A DNA stretch of 64,000 nucleotides from Silene latifolia (GCF_048544455.1 NC_133537.1:15313541-15377540), one strand, 5' to 3'. Shown: positions 37,112 through 48,566, counted from the first letter of the stretch. Translations and numbers: made by a program. Notes: generated from the letters alone by a model not told the origin.

Positions 37112-37398
37112 GGCCTTGTTTGGATAGGAAAAAAGGAGGGAAAGGAAGGGGAGGGGGAAAGAGGGAAGAGAAAAGAATGGAAGGGGAGGGAAGGGAGAAT
37201 GGAGGAGATGATTTTCCCTCCAAATCTTGCCTATGTTGGTGGGGAAATAATTTGCCTTATAGGAGGGAAATGGAGGGATCCATTTTCCCTCCCCTCCAAA
37301 TCCCTTTACCTTCATTTTACTAACCAAACGGTGGATTTCTCATCCTTCCAATTTCCTCCCCTCTCTTTCCCTCCAAATCCCTCAATCCAAACACACCC
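37112..37398. mobile_element. Tourist-like MITE, first of a tandem pair
   Basis: The left end is GGCCTTGTTTGGATAGG and the right end ATCCAAACACACCC, inverted to each other. The interior is strongly purine-rich on the left (GGAGGGAAAG) and pyrimidine-rich on the right. The right flank is TAA, shared with the next element; the left flank reads TCA. Confidence 0.7.
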
Positions 37399-37401
37399 TA
37401 A

Positions 37402-37699
37402 GGGTGTGTTTGGATAGCAAAAGTGGAGGGAAAGAGAGGGGAGGGGGAAGGAGGGAAGAGAAAGTGAGAGAAGGGAAGGGGAGGGGGAATGGGGAGTGAG
37501 TGTTTGGATACAATTTCCCTCCAAATCTTGCCTATTGTGGAGAGATTTTGATTAGGCTTGGGGGAGGAAAATTGAATCCCTCCAAATCACTCCCCCTCCA
37601 TTTTTCTCCACCCTTATTTGCTATCCAAACAAGGGATTTTAAATCCCCTACTCTCCCTCCCTTTCCTTTCCCTCCAAATCTTTCAATCCAAACACACCC
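37402..37699. mobile_element. Tourist-like MITE, second of a tandem pair
   Basis: Perfect inverted ends GGGTGTGTTTGGAT are flanked by TAA at 37399-37401 and 37700-37702. It is similar in sequence to the preceding element and directly abuts it. Confidence 0.8.
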
Positions 37700-37783
37700 T
37701 AAGTGAAATATTAGCGCGAGCTAAAGGCATGTAGTGTACTGTGTTTACACTTTAAGCTAGAAGGACAAGGGGACATGTCACTG

Positions 37784-38373
37784 TAGACCTGGCAAAACGG
37801 GTCACTCGGGTCGGGTTCGGGTCGGGTCAGTTTGGGTCGGGTCATTTCGGGTCTTTCACATATTTCGGGCCGGGTTGGGTCGGGTTGGGTCGCTTTCGGG
37901 TTTCGGGTCAATTTCGGGTGACCTATTGTCGGGTCATTTCGGGTCGAGTCATTTTCGGGTATGGGTCATTTTGAGGCGGGTTGCTTTTGAGTTAATGGCT
38001 AAGCACTTAAGTTAGTATTATTTTGATTAAGAAATACTATTTTGCAAATTTAACTATTTATTAGAGACTATTGTAACCAATGAAACTTTATTTTGACATA
38101 TATAATATTTATATGACTTAGTACTAATCGCTTCAGGTCATTTTGGGTCACTTCAAGTCATTTGGGACCGGGTCAATTATGAGTCGGGTCTTTTCAGGTT
38201 GTGTCACCTCGAGTCGGGTCAACATTGGGTCAGACAATGTTCGGGTCGGGTCTGGGTCGGGTCAATTCGGGTTTCGGGTTGTATTCGGGTTAAGCAAGTT
38301 CGGGTCATTTTCGGGTCTCGGGTCAGCCTTTTCGGGTCGGGTCATTCGGGTCTGACCCATTTTGCCAGGTCTA
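37784..38373. mobile_element. hAT-like MITE with CGGGTC arrays
   Basis: The inverted ends TAGACCTGGCAAAACGGGTC and (complement) TAGACCTGGCAAAATGGGTC resemble hAT termini. The flanks CATGTCAC and CATGTCAG are an imperfect 8-bp duplication. The interior is an array of CGGGTCGGGT/CGGGTCATTT words broken by an AT-rich middle. No transposase. Confidence 0.7.
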
Positions 38374-39098
38374 CATGTCAGTATATAAAACCGATTTTAA
38401 GACACTAATTATAAGTTTAAGCTTAAATTTATGGTGCAACGATTTCTTCCTAACAATAGGGAATTCCTTTTATATATCTACGTCAGAACAAATGGTAGAT
38501 TGTTTGGATGTATGTGCATGTCAACGTATGCAAATATGCTAAGGTAAGATTTAGGTACTAATGAGATTAGGTAGTTTCATCACACCGCAATGCAATGCTC
38601 AACTTTTTGGCGGTTTGTCAAAAAAAAAAAAAACTTTTTGGCGGTTAAACATAAGGAGGATCAGTTGATGTTGCTCCAAAGTCCAAACCGGGGTATTTTG
38701 GTCTAAAATAATAAGTCGGGATTTTGTAACTATTTTACCGTCAAATATGACTGTTATTGAAAAATAAGTTATCATAAGCTGTAACATTCGCCGTATCATT
38801 GTGGTTATATTTAAACATAAAATGATCACATATCTCCGTCTGAAGTTTCAGACGAAATGTAACCGTTGAAACAAGAATTTGCGCTAAATAAAATATTATA
38901 AAAATTTAGGTGGTGACGTGGTGTAAGTGTTCCTTCCTCGTGTGAAGGACACGAGAATTTTTCCTCCAGTTAATGTATGTTTTACGGAAGGAGCATGACC
39001 TGTGTTTTATTATGATGACCAGGCAGCATTCACTTTCCCTCTAAACAGTCTCACCAAATCGCATGTAGAAGCATTTCCTTTCTTTACGTCAAAAGCCT
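38374..39098. other. Intergenic, upstream of the MYB gene
   Basis: No gene or clear repeat was recognised. Confidence 0.5.
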
Positions 39099-39105
39099 AT
39101 AAAAG
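39098..39105 (+). promoter_or_regulatory. TATA box of the MYB gene
   Basis: CTATAAAA lies 152 bp before the ATG at 39250, giving a leader of about 120 nt. Confidence 0.65.
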
Positions 39106-39249
39106 GATCAGCTCTGTTGCTTCACCCAACTCCCATTAATTTAGCTTTTCAATCATCATAACAAGAAAATCAAAATCAATTTAAATCACAAACTACATAC
39201 CCACTTTGTTTACAAAATCTCGAGTTGCTTGTTGGTAATATAATTGAGG

Positions 39250-40068
39250 ATGGGGAGGCCCCCTTGTTGTGAAAAGACTCCCACAAACAAAGGACCATGG
39301 ACAAAAGAAGAGGATGATAAGTTGATTGCATACAAAAAAGCTCATGGAGAGGGTAGTTGGGGTTCTCTTCCAAAGGCAGTTGGTCTTTTACGTTCTGGCA
39401 AGAGTTGCAGGCTTCGTTGGATTAATTACTTGAGACCCGACATAAAGAGAGGCAAGTTCACTGAACAAGAAGTTGAGCTAATCATCGAATTCCATAGCCT
39501 TCTTGGTAACAAGTCAGTTTCTAATATTTGTTGAATATTTGTTGAATCTTTTCTATCCTTAACACTTAAAACTATAATAATCAACAATTAATTATTTTTC
39601 AGATGGTCCTTAATAGCAGCGAGGTTACCCGGTAGAACTGATAATGACATTAAAAATTATTGGAACACCCACGTCAAAAGAAAGTTTTTAAACAGAGGAA
39701 TTGACCCTCTTACTCGTAAACCTCTCTGTCAACTCCCTTCTCATCCAGATTTTTCAACAACAACCAACAATGCGGCGGCAACGACAACAACAAAGACACA
39801 CTCATTTTCAGCACCAATTACAAGAATAAAAAAAGAAGAAATCTTGGAAATTCAAAAGCCAAAGCTGGAGAGATGCCCAGATTTGAACCTTGATTTGAGA
39901 ATCAGTCCTCCATATCAACAAAATTCAGCCACAAGGATTTGCTTTACTCAGAGTCCGGGGCTTCAAACTAGCCAGAATTGCAATTGCACCCAAGACATTG
40001 TTGCCAATAATAATAACAGTAATAATGCTACTGCCATTTATTATGATTTCTTAGGCTTGGAGGACTAA
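39250..40068 (+). CDS. R2R3-MYB transcription factor, subgroup-4-like repressor
   Basis: Exons 39250-39512 and 39603-40068 encode 242 residues. R2 (about residues 14-62) and R3 (about 67-113) carry the spaced tryptophans ([51 protein letters not shown]). After R3 come the subgroup-4 motif [11 protein letters not shown], the EAR-type repression motif [10 protein letters not shown], two clustered cysteines (NCNCTQ) and a C-terminal YYDFLGLED. This set marks MYB3/4/7/32-type repressors of phenylpropanoid and flavonoid genes. The intron sits at the usual R3 position (GN-K). Oddities: the R3 bHLH-contact motif has Glu where Lys/Arg is expected ([11 protein letters not shown]), and R2 has SGKSCR instead of the usual CGKSCR. 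The frame is intact. Confidence 0.92.
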
Positions 40069-40187
40069 CGGTGCAATGGAACATAAGAGGTTTGGAGATG
40101 AATGATAATGCTACTGCCTACTGCCATTTGTTATGATTTCTTAGGCTTGAGACTAATAGTACAATGGAACATGGAGGTTTGGAGATG
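40024..40187 (+). repeat. Tandem duplication across the MYB stop codon
   Basis: A segment of about 88 bp containing the last codons (ATTTATTATGATTTCTTAGG), the stop and early 3' UTR is repeated directly downstream with small indels. The second copy is in the 3' UTR. Confidence 0.85.
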
Positions 40188-40632
40188 TAGTGAACAAAAT
40201 CTAATCATCTTATTAATTTATGATTGTTAACATTAATTTTGCCAAGCTTGGATAAAGAGAGACTAAGGACTTGGGAATGCTGTGTTGAATAATGTCTTTC
40301 ATGATTAACAAACGACGGTCCAAGTATCAACTATGAGCATCCTTCAACTATTCTATTGTTAAGACCAAACATCCTTAGAAAAAAAAGTGTTAAAAAATAA
40401 GTTGTACGAAGTATCTAGCTTAAAAAAGTGTCCTCATGCTAAAAATAAATTTGATTGTAGTAAATTTAAAGTATAATTACATTTTTCAATTCAAAGTAAC
40501 TACTTGAAAAAAAATAAGTACGGTACAATTTAAACCAATTCATTTTGATCCAAATTTGCCTCCAAAACACATTTTCACTTAAAAAAAAATTATGGATGCT
40601 GTCAATTTGCTTCCTAAACACTCGTCAAGAAT
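40188..40632. other. MYB 3' flank
   Basis: AT-rich 3' flanking sequence; I see nothing else. Confidence 0.5.
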
Positions 40633-41160
40633 CCCTAGCACCTAATGATGGAGTTTAGAGAATTACGAAGACGTTTTTTTAAGTTACGAATTACGTGATT
40701 ATTTACGATTCATGAATACAACTTATATACTAGAGTACAAGGCTACGATTCTAGGGTTACATAATTATAGAATAAGGAAATCGAGATATACACAAGATAC
40801 AGAAAATATACGACGCTAGAACTAGGAAATATATACCATAAACGACCTAGCTAAATATATTACAATAACTAGAATTAGGAAGAAGATATATTCTTTATAC
40901 GCTCCCGTAAGTTGGACGGTCGTAACGTAAGTCCAAACCTGGAAGCCAGAAGAAGAAAGCGATCTTTGAAGAACAGTTTAGTAAGCGTATCAGCAAGTTG
41001 AGCATCATATGTGGAACACGGATAGTACGTAGCTAGACTCGCTCACGAACAGAATAAAATCCATGCGCAACGTGTTTCAAAAGGGTATTAGATTGGCGGA
41101 GTAATGGGACGCACCAACATTGTCATAGAATAAATTGTGGGGACGGATGACCAAGTCGGG
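40633..41160 (-). pseudogene. Ty1/copia 3' fragment: RNase H end plus LTR
   Basis: On the minus strand, 41160-40905 reads as the end of a copia RNase H with frameshifts; words like QLADTLTK and LTLRPSNLRE can be pieced out. A purine tract ACTTACGGGAGCG follows, and then an LTR-like AT-rich segment of about 270 bp (40905-40633). No partner LTR is nearby, so this is a truncated copy. The LTR edges are approximate. Confidence 0.6.
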
Positions 41161-42878
41161 GATGCGTGATGCCAAGTAGCCAGAGGCGTCGTGTTGATCG
41201 TGTAGGCAGTCGGGGGAGGAGGTGTCGAAATGTGCTTAAGTTGACAGTTTCAGCCGATTTTTCAAAAATAGAGTGTTTATTTGTGACGGTCTTTTCTGAG
41301 GTTGTTGGAGGGTCAAAAGAAAACGAAAATCCGAGTTCTCGGATGTTTTGGAATTTTGAGACTGCAAATTTTGTGAATATGAGAATATTTGGGGTCCTAG
41401 ATGGTCCTAACTGGTGCTAAAACGATCGAGGAGGCTGCTGGTCATAACCTTTGTTTTTGTGAAAACATGGGGCATGTTTCGTGGTGTTTTGGCGTGAGGC
41501 TTTGGCTCGGTTTCCTAGAGTTTTAAACTAGGTTTGTAGGCGAGAATGGGAGGTCTCGAACTGGGTTATAGCACGGTCGTCGAATGATGGTACCATGGTG
41601 GTTGTGAATGGTGACGATTGATGACGGGGTCGGGATTTTAGTGGAGGTGCGAAGTATGGCCTGTTTCGATTCCGTTTATGCGTGTGATGCAGGGGAGACT
41701 CGTGGTGGTGTGAACAAGGAGCAGCGATGGCTGTCGTTTCTGAGGTCGAGTGACGGGCATATGCGTGTGATGCAGGGGAGACTGTTTGGTATCTTTATTA
41801 GGTAATATCCATGTGAGTAGATAAAATAACATAACATATTGCTTCTCCCTATGCATTCTGTTTTTGTCATATCTACCTCATATGAGTAATACTTGACCCG
41901 TAACAAGCTTGCGATGAATATACCCGTCACATAAGAAATTACACCAATTCTCATTTGTGACGGGTACTATTCCGTCACAAACATTATTCACATTTGCGAC
42001 GGGCCAAATGTGACAAGTTTATGAGAAAATGTGACCATTTTTTTAAAAGTAACATTTTATGAACAATACTTGAGTGGTTACATTTTATCAAAAAGTGGTC
42101 ACATTTGCCCCTCCCAAATTGTGACCGTCACGAGAGAGAATTGCTGAAGAAATTATTATATACTTTCTTTCCAACCTTGTGGACTTGTGGTGCAACTTGC
42201 CTACTAAGTAGGCAAGATAGGTAGTGTTAACTAAGGATGTGTGATAGTAAAAGATGGGAAGTTGAATGACCCTACTTTTTTGTTAACTGCATTTTGCTAA
42301 AAAAGGAGCATTCCTTTACCACTACCACTCTACCACGCTCCACACTTGCTCTTTTTTCCTCCATCTAATTTCCACTTGTTGAAAACTACTTGTTCCTATA
42401 TCTCCCAATCCTTTATTAACAAATTTGGTACCCATAATTATCTCTCAGAGCATGTATAATAGAGAGAATTTACTCTTTTCTTAGCACCCTCTCTCATCTA
42501 AGAGGGGGTCCTCTCTATTATGAAACAAAATAGATCATCCTCTTAGATAGAGGAAGTACTCCATTTCCTCTAAAATTAGAGGAAGAAGAATTTTGGCTCT
42601 TTTGCCAACTATCCAATTACATTTTTCCATTTTTAATATTTACATTTTTTTTTCTTTTAATATAAGTTAAAATATAATTAAAATGGTAGAGGATGGATAA
42701 GAGGATCCTCTCTATTGTCAAAAATATATAACAAGAGCATGACCATAGTGGAAATAAATGTGAGTCATAGAGAAAATGATGTGTTAAAAATGAAAGGGTA
42801 TAAGAAAAATAAGAGGATAATAATGTACTCTTTATTGTACATACTCTTATCCTCTATCCTTTAAAGTTTGGGTTGTTA
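41161..42878. other. Intergenic with decayed repeats
   Basis: The first 650 bp is GC-richer but has no convincing gene; a 23-bp word starting ATGCGTGTGATGCAGG occurs at 41679 and 41761. At about 41890-42135, GACGGGT/GTGACGG words in both orientations suggest a MITE. At 42445-42720 the sequence is AGAGGATCCTCTC-rich. None can be delimited. Confidence 0.4.
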
Positions 42879-43205
42879 GAGCAAGTCCAATAGTTTGACT
42901 TAGGTACTTGCTTGCAATTTTAAAAAATTGCAAACTAGTAACCAAACCATTGAGAATGTCCATATATATTAGCTTTGTTAATTAAGCTACTAGATTCCTT
43001 AACCTAGTTGCTTGAATTTACTTAAATGGACCTACTATAAGGAAACAACCAATAAAAAGTTAATATCTTAAAATGTGGGTCCAATCTGGCTAGTGAAAAA
43101 TTAAGGCAAACCATTGGAATGCATTGTTAGCTCAAAATTTTTGTAACTTCAAATTTCGTATGGCAAAGGTAAGCTAGTAGGTACTAGCTACCATTGGACT
43201 TGCTC
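42879..43205. mobile_element. Tourist/Harbinger-like MITE (327 bp)
   Basis: The inverted ends GAGCAAGTCCAATAG and (complement) GAGCAAGTCCAATGG are each flanked by TTA (42876-42878 and 43206-43208). No coding capacity. Confidence 0.8.
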
Positions 43206-43675
43206 TTAGTGTTTCAAATTCTTTTCTATATACTCTTTGTATTCCAATTATTTGTTTACCTCTTTTAATTATTTGTGAGGGATTTTCTAATCAAAGATCA
43301 AAAGTGGCATTTGTCCCCTTAATTTTGTTCGAATAGTGAATTAGGCCCTTAAATTTTAATTGTAGCAATCAAGCCCTTTAACTATAGTTAAAAGTGAAAT
43401 TAAACTTCTTATTTGATTTTTTAGGAAACTCCACAAAAAATCATTTTATTATCTAATTAATCAATTACAAAATTTATTTTTTATAACCTCACAACTTTTA
43501 TACAATATATAATTGTAAAGCGAGGTTATTTTTTTTATATAATTTTACAATTGTTAGACAATTTATTATGAATATAAAATAGTTCATAAGATTTTACCAT
43601 ATTTTTATTTTGTTTATTATAGATGAATGTAAAATTATTGTTTATGTAATACTACGGTTTTATGAGTCTGTGGGT

Positions 43676-43820
43676 ACTCTATCGAGTGAGGCTTACTCTG
43701 TCGAGTAAGTGTGTTTTGTATACGAAACAGTAGTCTGCCCGTAGGGTACTCGATCGGGTATGCTTGGCACTCGATCGAGTAAGGAGCACTCGATCGAGTA
43801 ACGGACTTACTCGATCGAGT
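43676..43820 (+). repeat. Phased palindromes in U3 of chromovirus A
   Basis: Units related to ACTCGATCGAGT start at 43676, 43695, 43748, 43769, 43788 and 43809. Steps are 19, 53, 21, 19 and 21 bp. The first two are imperfect (ACTCTATCGAGT, ACTCTGTCGAGT) and the third has one mismatch. The core is a 12-bp perfect palindrome. Confidence 0.95.
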
Positions 43821-43872
43821 AAGTGGTTTTACGGGTGATATTTGACGGGTTTTGTTAATAATGCGGGAATGG

Positions 43873-43880
43873 TATAAAAG
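43873..43880 (+). promoter_or_regulatory. TATA box in the 5' LTR of A
   Basis: TATAAAAG, directly downstream of the palindrome cluster, marks the likely U3/R promoter. Confidence 0.7.
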
Positions 43881-45056
43881 GCTTTCGTCACTTTTCTCAA
43901 AACACTTTTACAACCTAAAAACTTTCAAGAGAATAATTGGAGTTACGTCGAATCATCCTCGCCGCATTATTAGCAATTCCCGGAGTTAGGAGTGTCGGAT
44001 TTCGTCATTCTTTATACCTTTGTGATCCTTGCGTCGAGGGTAAGCTTTACATATAACTTTTATATTGTTTTGTTAATCTTGGTTAAACCCTAATTGGGTG
44101 ATTTGAGGGTTTTATGATTGTATGGTTAAGGTAGTAATTGTATTAATGTATGTATAGGAGGAGGGTTCGTAGAAGAGAGGTTTTGAGACAGCTGCTAGAT
44201 CGTCCGATTCTGTGTTGCATTCCAGGTAGGGTTTTCCCTACTCAGTATTAATTACATGATGTGTATGGTGGTTTCATTGTGATTGTTGATTAAGTATATT
44301 GTTGGTGATTGTGACGGTTGTTGGTTATATTGTTGATTGTATAACTGTCTGTGATATTTGGGGCGCGTCCCTTACTGAGTGGAGTCACTTGCGGGTGTGG
44401 CTTCACGCCCTTGGTTCGCCTCCTGTGGAACCCGCCACAGGAGGGATGCGCACATTAAAGAAACTTGGGTTATTCGCTCAGTGATTGATGAGCGGGGATT
44501 TGGTGGGTACGGCTGCGGTCCCCCACTGGCGGTGTGGAGTACGTGTTGCGATGGGTACTCTGGCAGGACTACACACTTTAGTGTGTAGTCAGTTGTGTGG
44601 AGATTGATTATGGAGACTGAGGTTTGATGTGACGATTGAGCTATTTGGCATTTGTTTTATTGTGATTTGTATTGTGTAATTAGTACTGACCCCGCTGTTT
44701 GTTTTGTAAAACTGTGGTGATCCATTCAGGGATGGTGAGCAGTTGTTGAGCAGGTTTGATATGATGCATTTGGGCTAGCTGGGATGAGTCATCACTTGAC
44801 AATTAGAAGAGTCTTCCGCTGTGTCAGACGATGTCCTTAGTTGTTCAGTTTTGTTAGTAGACAGTTTTTGTTTTGGATTGTATTTCTTTTAACAGTTTTG
44901 AGTTGGAACATGTAATCACTTAAACAGTATTTTACCTTTTTAAAGTACGTTTCTTCATTGTCTTATGATTATCATTGCCTCGGGTAACCGAGATGGTGAC
45001 GTTCCTATACCTGAGTGGTCCTGGTAAGACACTTGGAGTATGAGGGTGTCACAAAG

Positions 45057-45074
45057 TGGTATCAAAGAGACGAT
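45057..45074 (+). promoter_or_regulatory. Primer-binding site of A
   Basis: TGGTATCAAAGAGACGAT lies 3 bp after the LTR. It matches the initiator-Met-tRNA type site TGGTATCAGAGC with one change, and B has the unmutated form. Confidence 0.85.
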
Positions 45075-45329
45075 CCTGAAACCTGTAACCAATGAATCTA
45101 ATGAATATAGGGATTTAAATTAAAATGAACCCGGGGTAGAAGTTGTAGGAGCTAATGCAAAGGCTTCGGAGACGTCCTAAAGTCGCGAACTCGCCCTACA
45201 ATTTTGAACCGATCACATGGGGTACGTGTCGGGATCGTATGTGTTATCTTCTTGTTTGAATATTTATATAGTAACGTGTGGTGTGGAACGGTGGATATGT
45301 GAATGTGGAGGATATGAGGTATGGAGTAA

Positions 45330-46483
45330 AAAGCTAAGATAGATTGTCATCAAAAGAAGGTTTCTCTGAGAGGTCCTAAGGGGTTTAACGTGTCTTATCG
45401 TGGGTTTGTTGTCAAACCCAAAGTTAAGTTGATTGCAGCAGTGACCTTGAAGTCCTATCTGAGGAAGGGGTGCCCGGTGATCTTGTGCCATGTGAGGGAT
45501 CACAGAGTGGAGAGTCCGACAGTTGAGCAGATACCAGTTGTGGGAGAGGTTCCAGATGTCTTTCCAGAGGACAATCTGGGGTTGCCACCAAAGAGGGAGA
45601 TAGATTTCAGTGTTGAGCTGAAACCGGGGACGGGGCCAATCTCTAAGGCACCGTACCGGATGGTTCTTAAGGAGTCGGAGGAGCTAAGGAAGTAGTTAAA
45701 TGATATAATTGAGAGGGGATACATTAGACCGCACCAGTTCTGTTTGTGAAAAAGAAAGATGGGAGCCTGAGGTTGTGCATAGATTACAGGGAGCTGAACA
45801 GAGTAACAGTGAAGAACAAGTATCCTTTGCCAATGATAGATGATTTGTTTGATCAGTTGAGTGGTGCAGCAGTCTTTTATAAGATTGATTTGAGGTCGGG
45901 TTACCATCAGGTGAAGATTAGAGAGGAGGACATATCAAAGACAGCTTTCACGTCGAGGTATGGTCACTATGAGTATGTGGTGATGCCGTTTGGGTTATCT
46001 AATGCACCAACAGTGTTTATGGATTTGATGAACCGGGTCTTTAGTAAGTTCTTGGATAAGTTTGGGGTAGTTTTCATAGATGATATCTTAGTCTTCTCTA
46101 AGACTAAGGAGGAGCATGAGGAGCATCTAAGGATTGTGTTGCAGACCTTGAGGGAACATGAGTTGTATGCAAAGTTATCCAAGTGTGAGTTTCGGTTAGA
46201 GGAGGTAGATTTTCTAAGCCATGTGATTTCAAAGAAAAGGGTAGCTGTGGATCCTGCGAAGATTGAAGCAGTTACCAAGTGGGAAGCACCGAAGAATGTG
46301 GCTGAGATCAGGAGTTTCTTGGGTTTAGCAGGATATTATCGACGTTTCGTTAAGGATTTCTCCAATATTTCTAGACCTATGACAGCTTTGATGAGGAAAG
46401 AGAACAAGTTTCGCTGGGATGAAAGTTGTGAGACGGCGTTCCAAACATTAAAGGAACGTTTGACCACAGCTCCAATCTTAGCA
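45330..46483 (+). pseudogene. Chromovirus A reverse transcriptase
   Basis: The stretch starts with the protease-RT linker (DCHQK-like, then [20 protein letters not shown]). It continues through the RT domain: [38 protein letters not shown]-type [12 protein letters not shown] and the catalytic [12 protein letters not shown]. Damage: TAG at 45693-45695, a deletion of about 20 bp near 45735 that removes an SVSPWGA-like segment, and TAG at 46484-46486 at the RT/RNase H boundary. Otherwise the RT core (45746-46483) is open. Confidence 0.9.
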
Positions 46484-46486
46484 TAG

Positions 46487-46890
46487 CCTGAAGGGAGTGA
46501 GAACTTTGAGGTGTATACGGATGCTTCAAAGAATGATTTGGGTTGTGTGTTGATGCAAAATGGGAAGGTGATTGCTTATGGTTCTAGGCAATTGAAGCCT
46601 TATGAGGAGAATTACCCTAGACATGATCTGGAGTTGGGTGCAATTGTGTTTGCTCTTAAGATTTGGAGACATTACCTATATGGGGCGACCTTTACGGTAT
46701 TTTCAGATCACAAGAGTCCAAGTACATCTTCACTCAAAAGAAGTTGAACATGAGACAGAGGAGGTGGATGAAGTTGATTGGCGATTATGACATGGACATT
46801 ATCTACCATGAAGGGAAAGCCAATGTAGTTGCAGATGCTTTGAGCAGGAAGAGTGTGCATTCTTTGTGCACAACTATATCTTTGATGTGA
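46487..46890 (+). pseudogene. Chromovirus A RNase H
   Basis: [22 protein letters not shown] opens the domain with its first Asp, followed by [21 protein letters not shown] with the Glu, then FSDHK. A 2-bp loss near 46717 breaks the frame before the [13 protein letters not shown] segment, and a TGA at 46888-46890 follows GKANVVADALSRKS. Confidence 0.88.
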
Positions 46891-48423
46891 TTGAGAGATG
46901 AGGTGGGGAAGTTCGGGATACATATGATCCAGAAAGGGGATGCTATGGGAGATTTGACAGTGCAGCCTGATCTTTATGATGATATTCGCAGTAATCAGGC
47001 GTTAGATCCCAAGATAGTGGAGTAGAGAGCTGGAGTAGAGAAAGGAACCGTGTCTAGATTCTCTATTCATACAGATGGTAGTGTGAGATTTGATGGGAGG
47101 TGGTGTGTCCCTAATGATGAAGAGCTGAAAAAGATGATCATGACTGAGGCTCATTGCACACCATACTCGGTATATCCAGGCGGTGACAAGCTATTCAAGG
47201 ATTTGAAAAAGACTTTCTGGTGGCCTGGGATGAAGAAAGAAACAGCTGAGTTCGTGGCTCGTTGTTTGACATGTCAGAGAGTGAAATGGGAGCAGCATCG
47301 ACCACAAGGTAAGATTCAGTCTCTTGAGGTACCTAAGTGGAAGTGGGAGTCCATTTCTATGGATTTTATCGTGGGTTTACCGAAGAGTCAATAGGGTAAC
47401 AACATGATATGGGTTATAGTGGATCGACTAACCAAGTCAGCTCATTTTGTGCCAATGAAAGATACATGGACTAAGACACAGTTATCTATGGCTTATCGGA
47501 AGAATGTGGTGAGATTACATGGGGTGCCTAAAGATATAGTGTCTGGCAGAGATTCGAGGTTTATTTCACGATTTTGGAAAGAGTTGCAGAAGTCTTTGGG
47601 AACTACCTTAAAGATGAGTACAACATTTCATCCTGCGACAGATGGCCAGACGGAGAGGAGCATCAAGACTCTAGAGGATATGTTGCGAGCTTGTGTTATG
47701 GATTTTGGTGGTAGCTGGGACCAGAGGTTAGATTTGATTGAGTTTTCTTACAACAACAGCTATCACACCAGTATTGGCATTATGCCATTTGAAGCTTTAT
47801 ATGGGAAGATATGTAGGAGTCAGATTTGTTGGGACGATAGTTCTGAGGCAGTGGTTTTAGGACCAGAGATGGTTCATGAGATGGTGGAGCAGATTAAGCT
47901 GATCAGACAAAGGATGAGAGTGGCCCAGGATCGACAAAAAAGTTATGCTGATCTACATCGACGGGATATAGAGTTTAGGGTTGGGGACAAGGTTCTTTTG
48001 AAAGTGTCTCCTATGCGTGGGGTCATGAGATTTGGTAAGAAAGGGAAGCTGAGCCAGAAGTTCATAGGACCGTATGAGATCTTAGACCGTGTGGGCAAGG
48101 TTACTTATCGGTTGGCTTTACCGTCTGCTTTGGATAGGGTACATAATGTGTTTCATGTGTCTCAGCTGCGGAAGTATGTTAGTGATCCTTCACATGTGTT
48201 AGAGGTAGAGAACATAGAGCTGGATGAGTCCTTGTCTTATCTTGAGGTGCCTAAACAAATTCTTGACCGAAAGTTTAGGAAAACCAGACATGGTGAGACA
48301 GTGATGCTTAAGGTTCTTTGGTCTAATCATGAGGTTGAGGAGGCTACATGGGAGGCGGAAGAGGCTATGAGGGAGTGGTACCCGTCTCTTTTTGATCAGG
48401 TATGTATGGTTACGGGGACGTAA
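46891..48423 (+). pseudogene. Chromovirus A integrase with chromodomain
   Basis: After a shared TAG (47023-47025) the frame gives the H-H-C-C region (EAHCTPYSVYPGGDKL, FVARCLTCQRVK) and the integrase core: MDFIVGLP with D, VSGRDSRF with D, DGQTERSIKTLEDMLR with E. A GPF-type region (LSQKFIGPYEIL) follows. The C-terminal chromodomain reads VLWSNHEVEEATWEAEEAM. TAG at 47393-47395 interrupts it. The second catalytic Asp context reads SGRD where B has SDRD. Confidence 0.9.
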
Positions 48424-48565
48424 CCTTGCTTCTTTTAGGGGGGTAGGAGATGGTCGCGAAGAGTTTTTACATGTTTTTATGTTGATTTTGATATAGTTAG
48501 TAGTCGTTTGAGTCGGGTTGAGTTTGGTTTGGTAGGTATGTTTTGGAGTTTTATGTTGAGTTTTT

Positions 48566-48566
<1 letters not shown>

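Larger units (their letters stand above)
43645..45053 (+). repeat. 5' LTR of chromovirus A
   Basis: A 1409-bp LTR starting TGTAATACTACGG and ending GGGTGTCACA. It contains the palindrome cluster (43676-43820) and, 53 bp beyond it, the TATA box TATAAAAG at 43873-43880, so the cluster is in U3. Confidence 0.92.

Noticed and set aside
37120-37706. Gly/Lys-rich open frames near 37.1-37.7 kb
   Set aside because: They are low-complexity translation of purine-rich MITE arms.
41166-41954. Possible genes in the GC-richer region
   Set aside because: The frames are short, lack recognisable domains or splice sites, and overlap on both strands.
43670-43825. CRISPR-like array
   Set aside because: Regularly spaced palindromes superficially resemble one, but the units are 12-14 bp, the spacers are short and similar, and they lie in plant LTRs.
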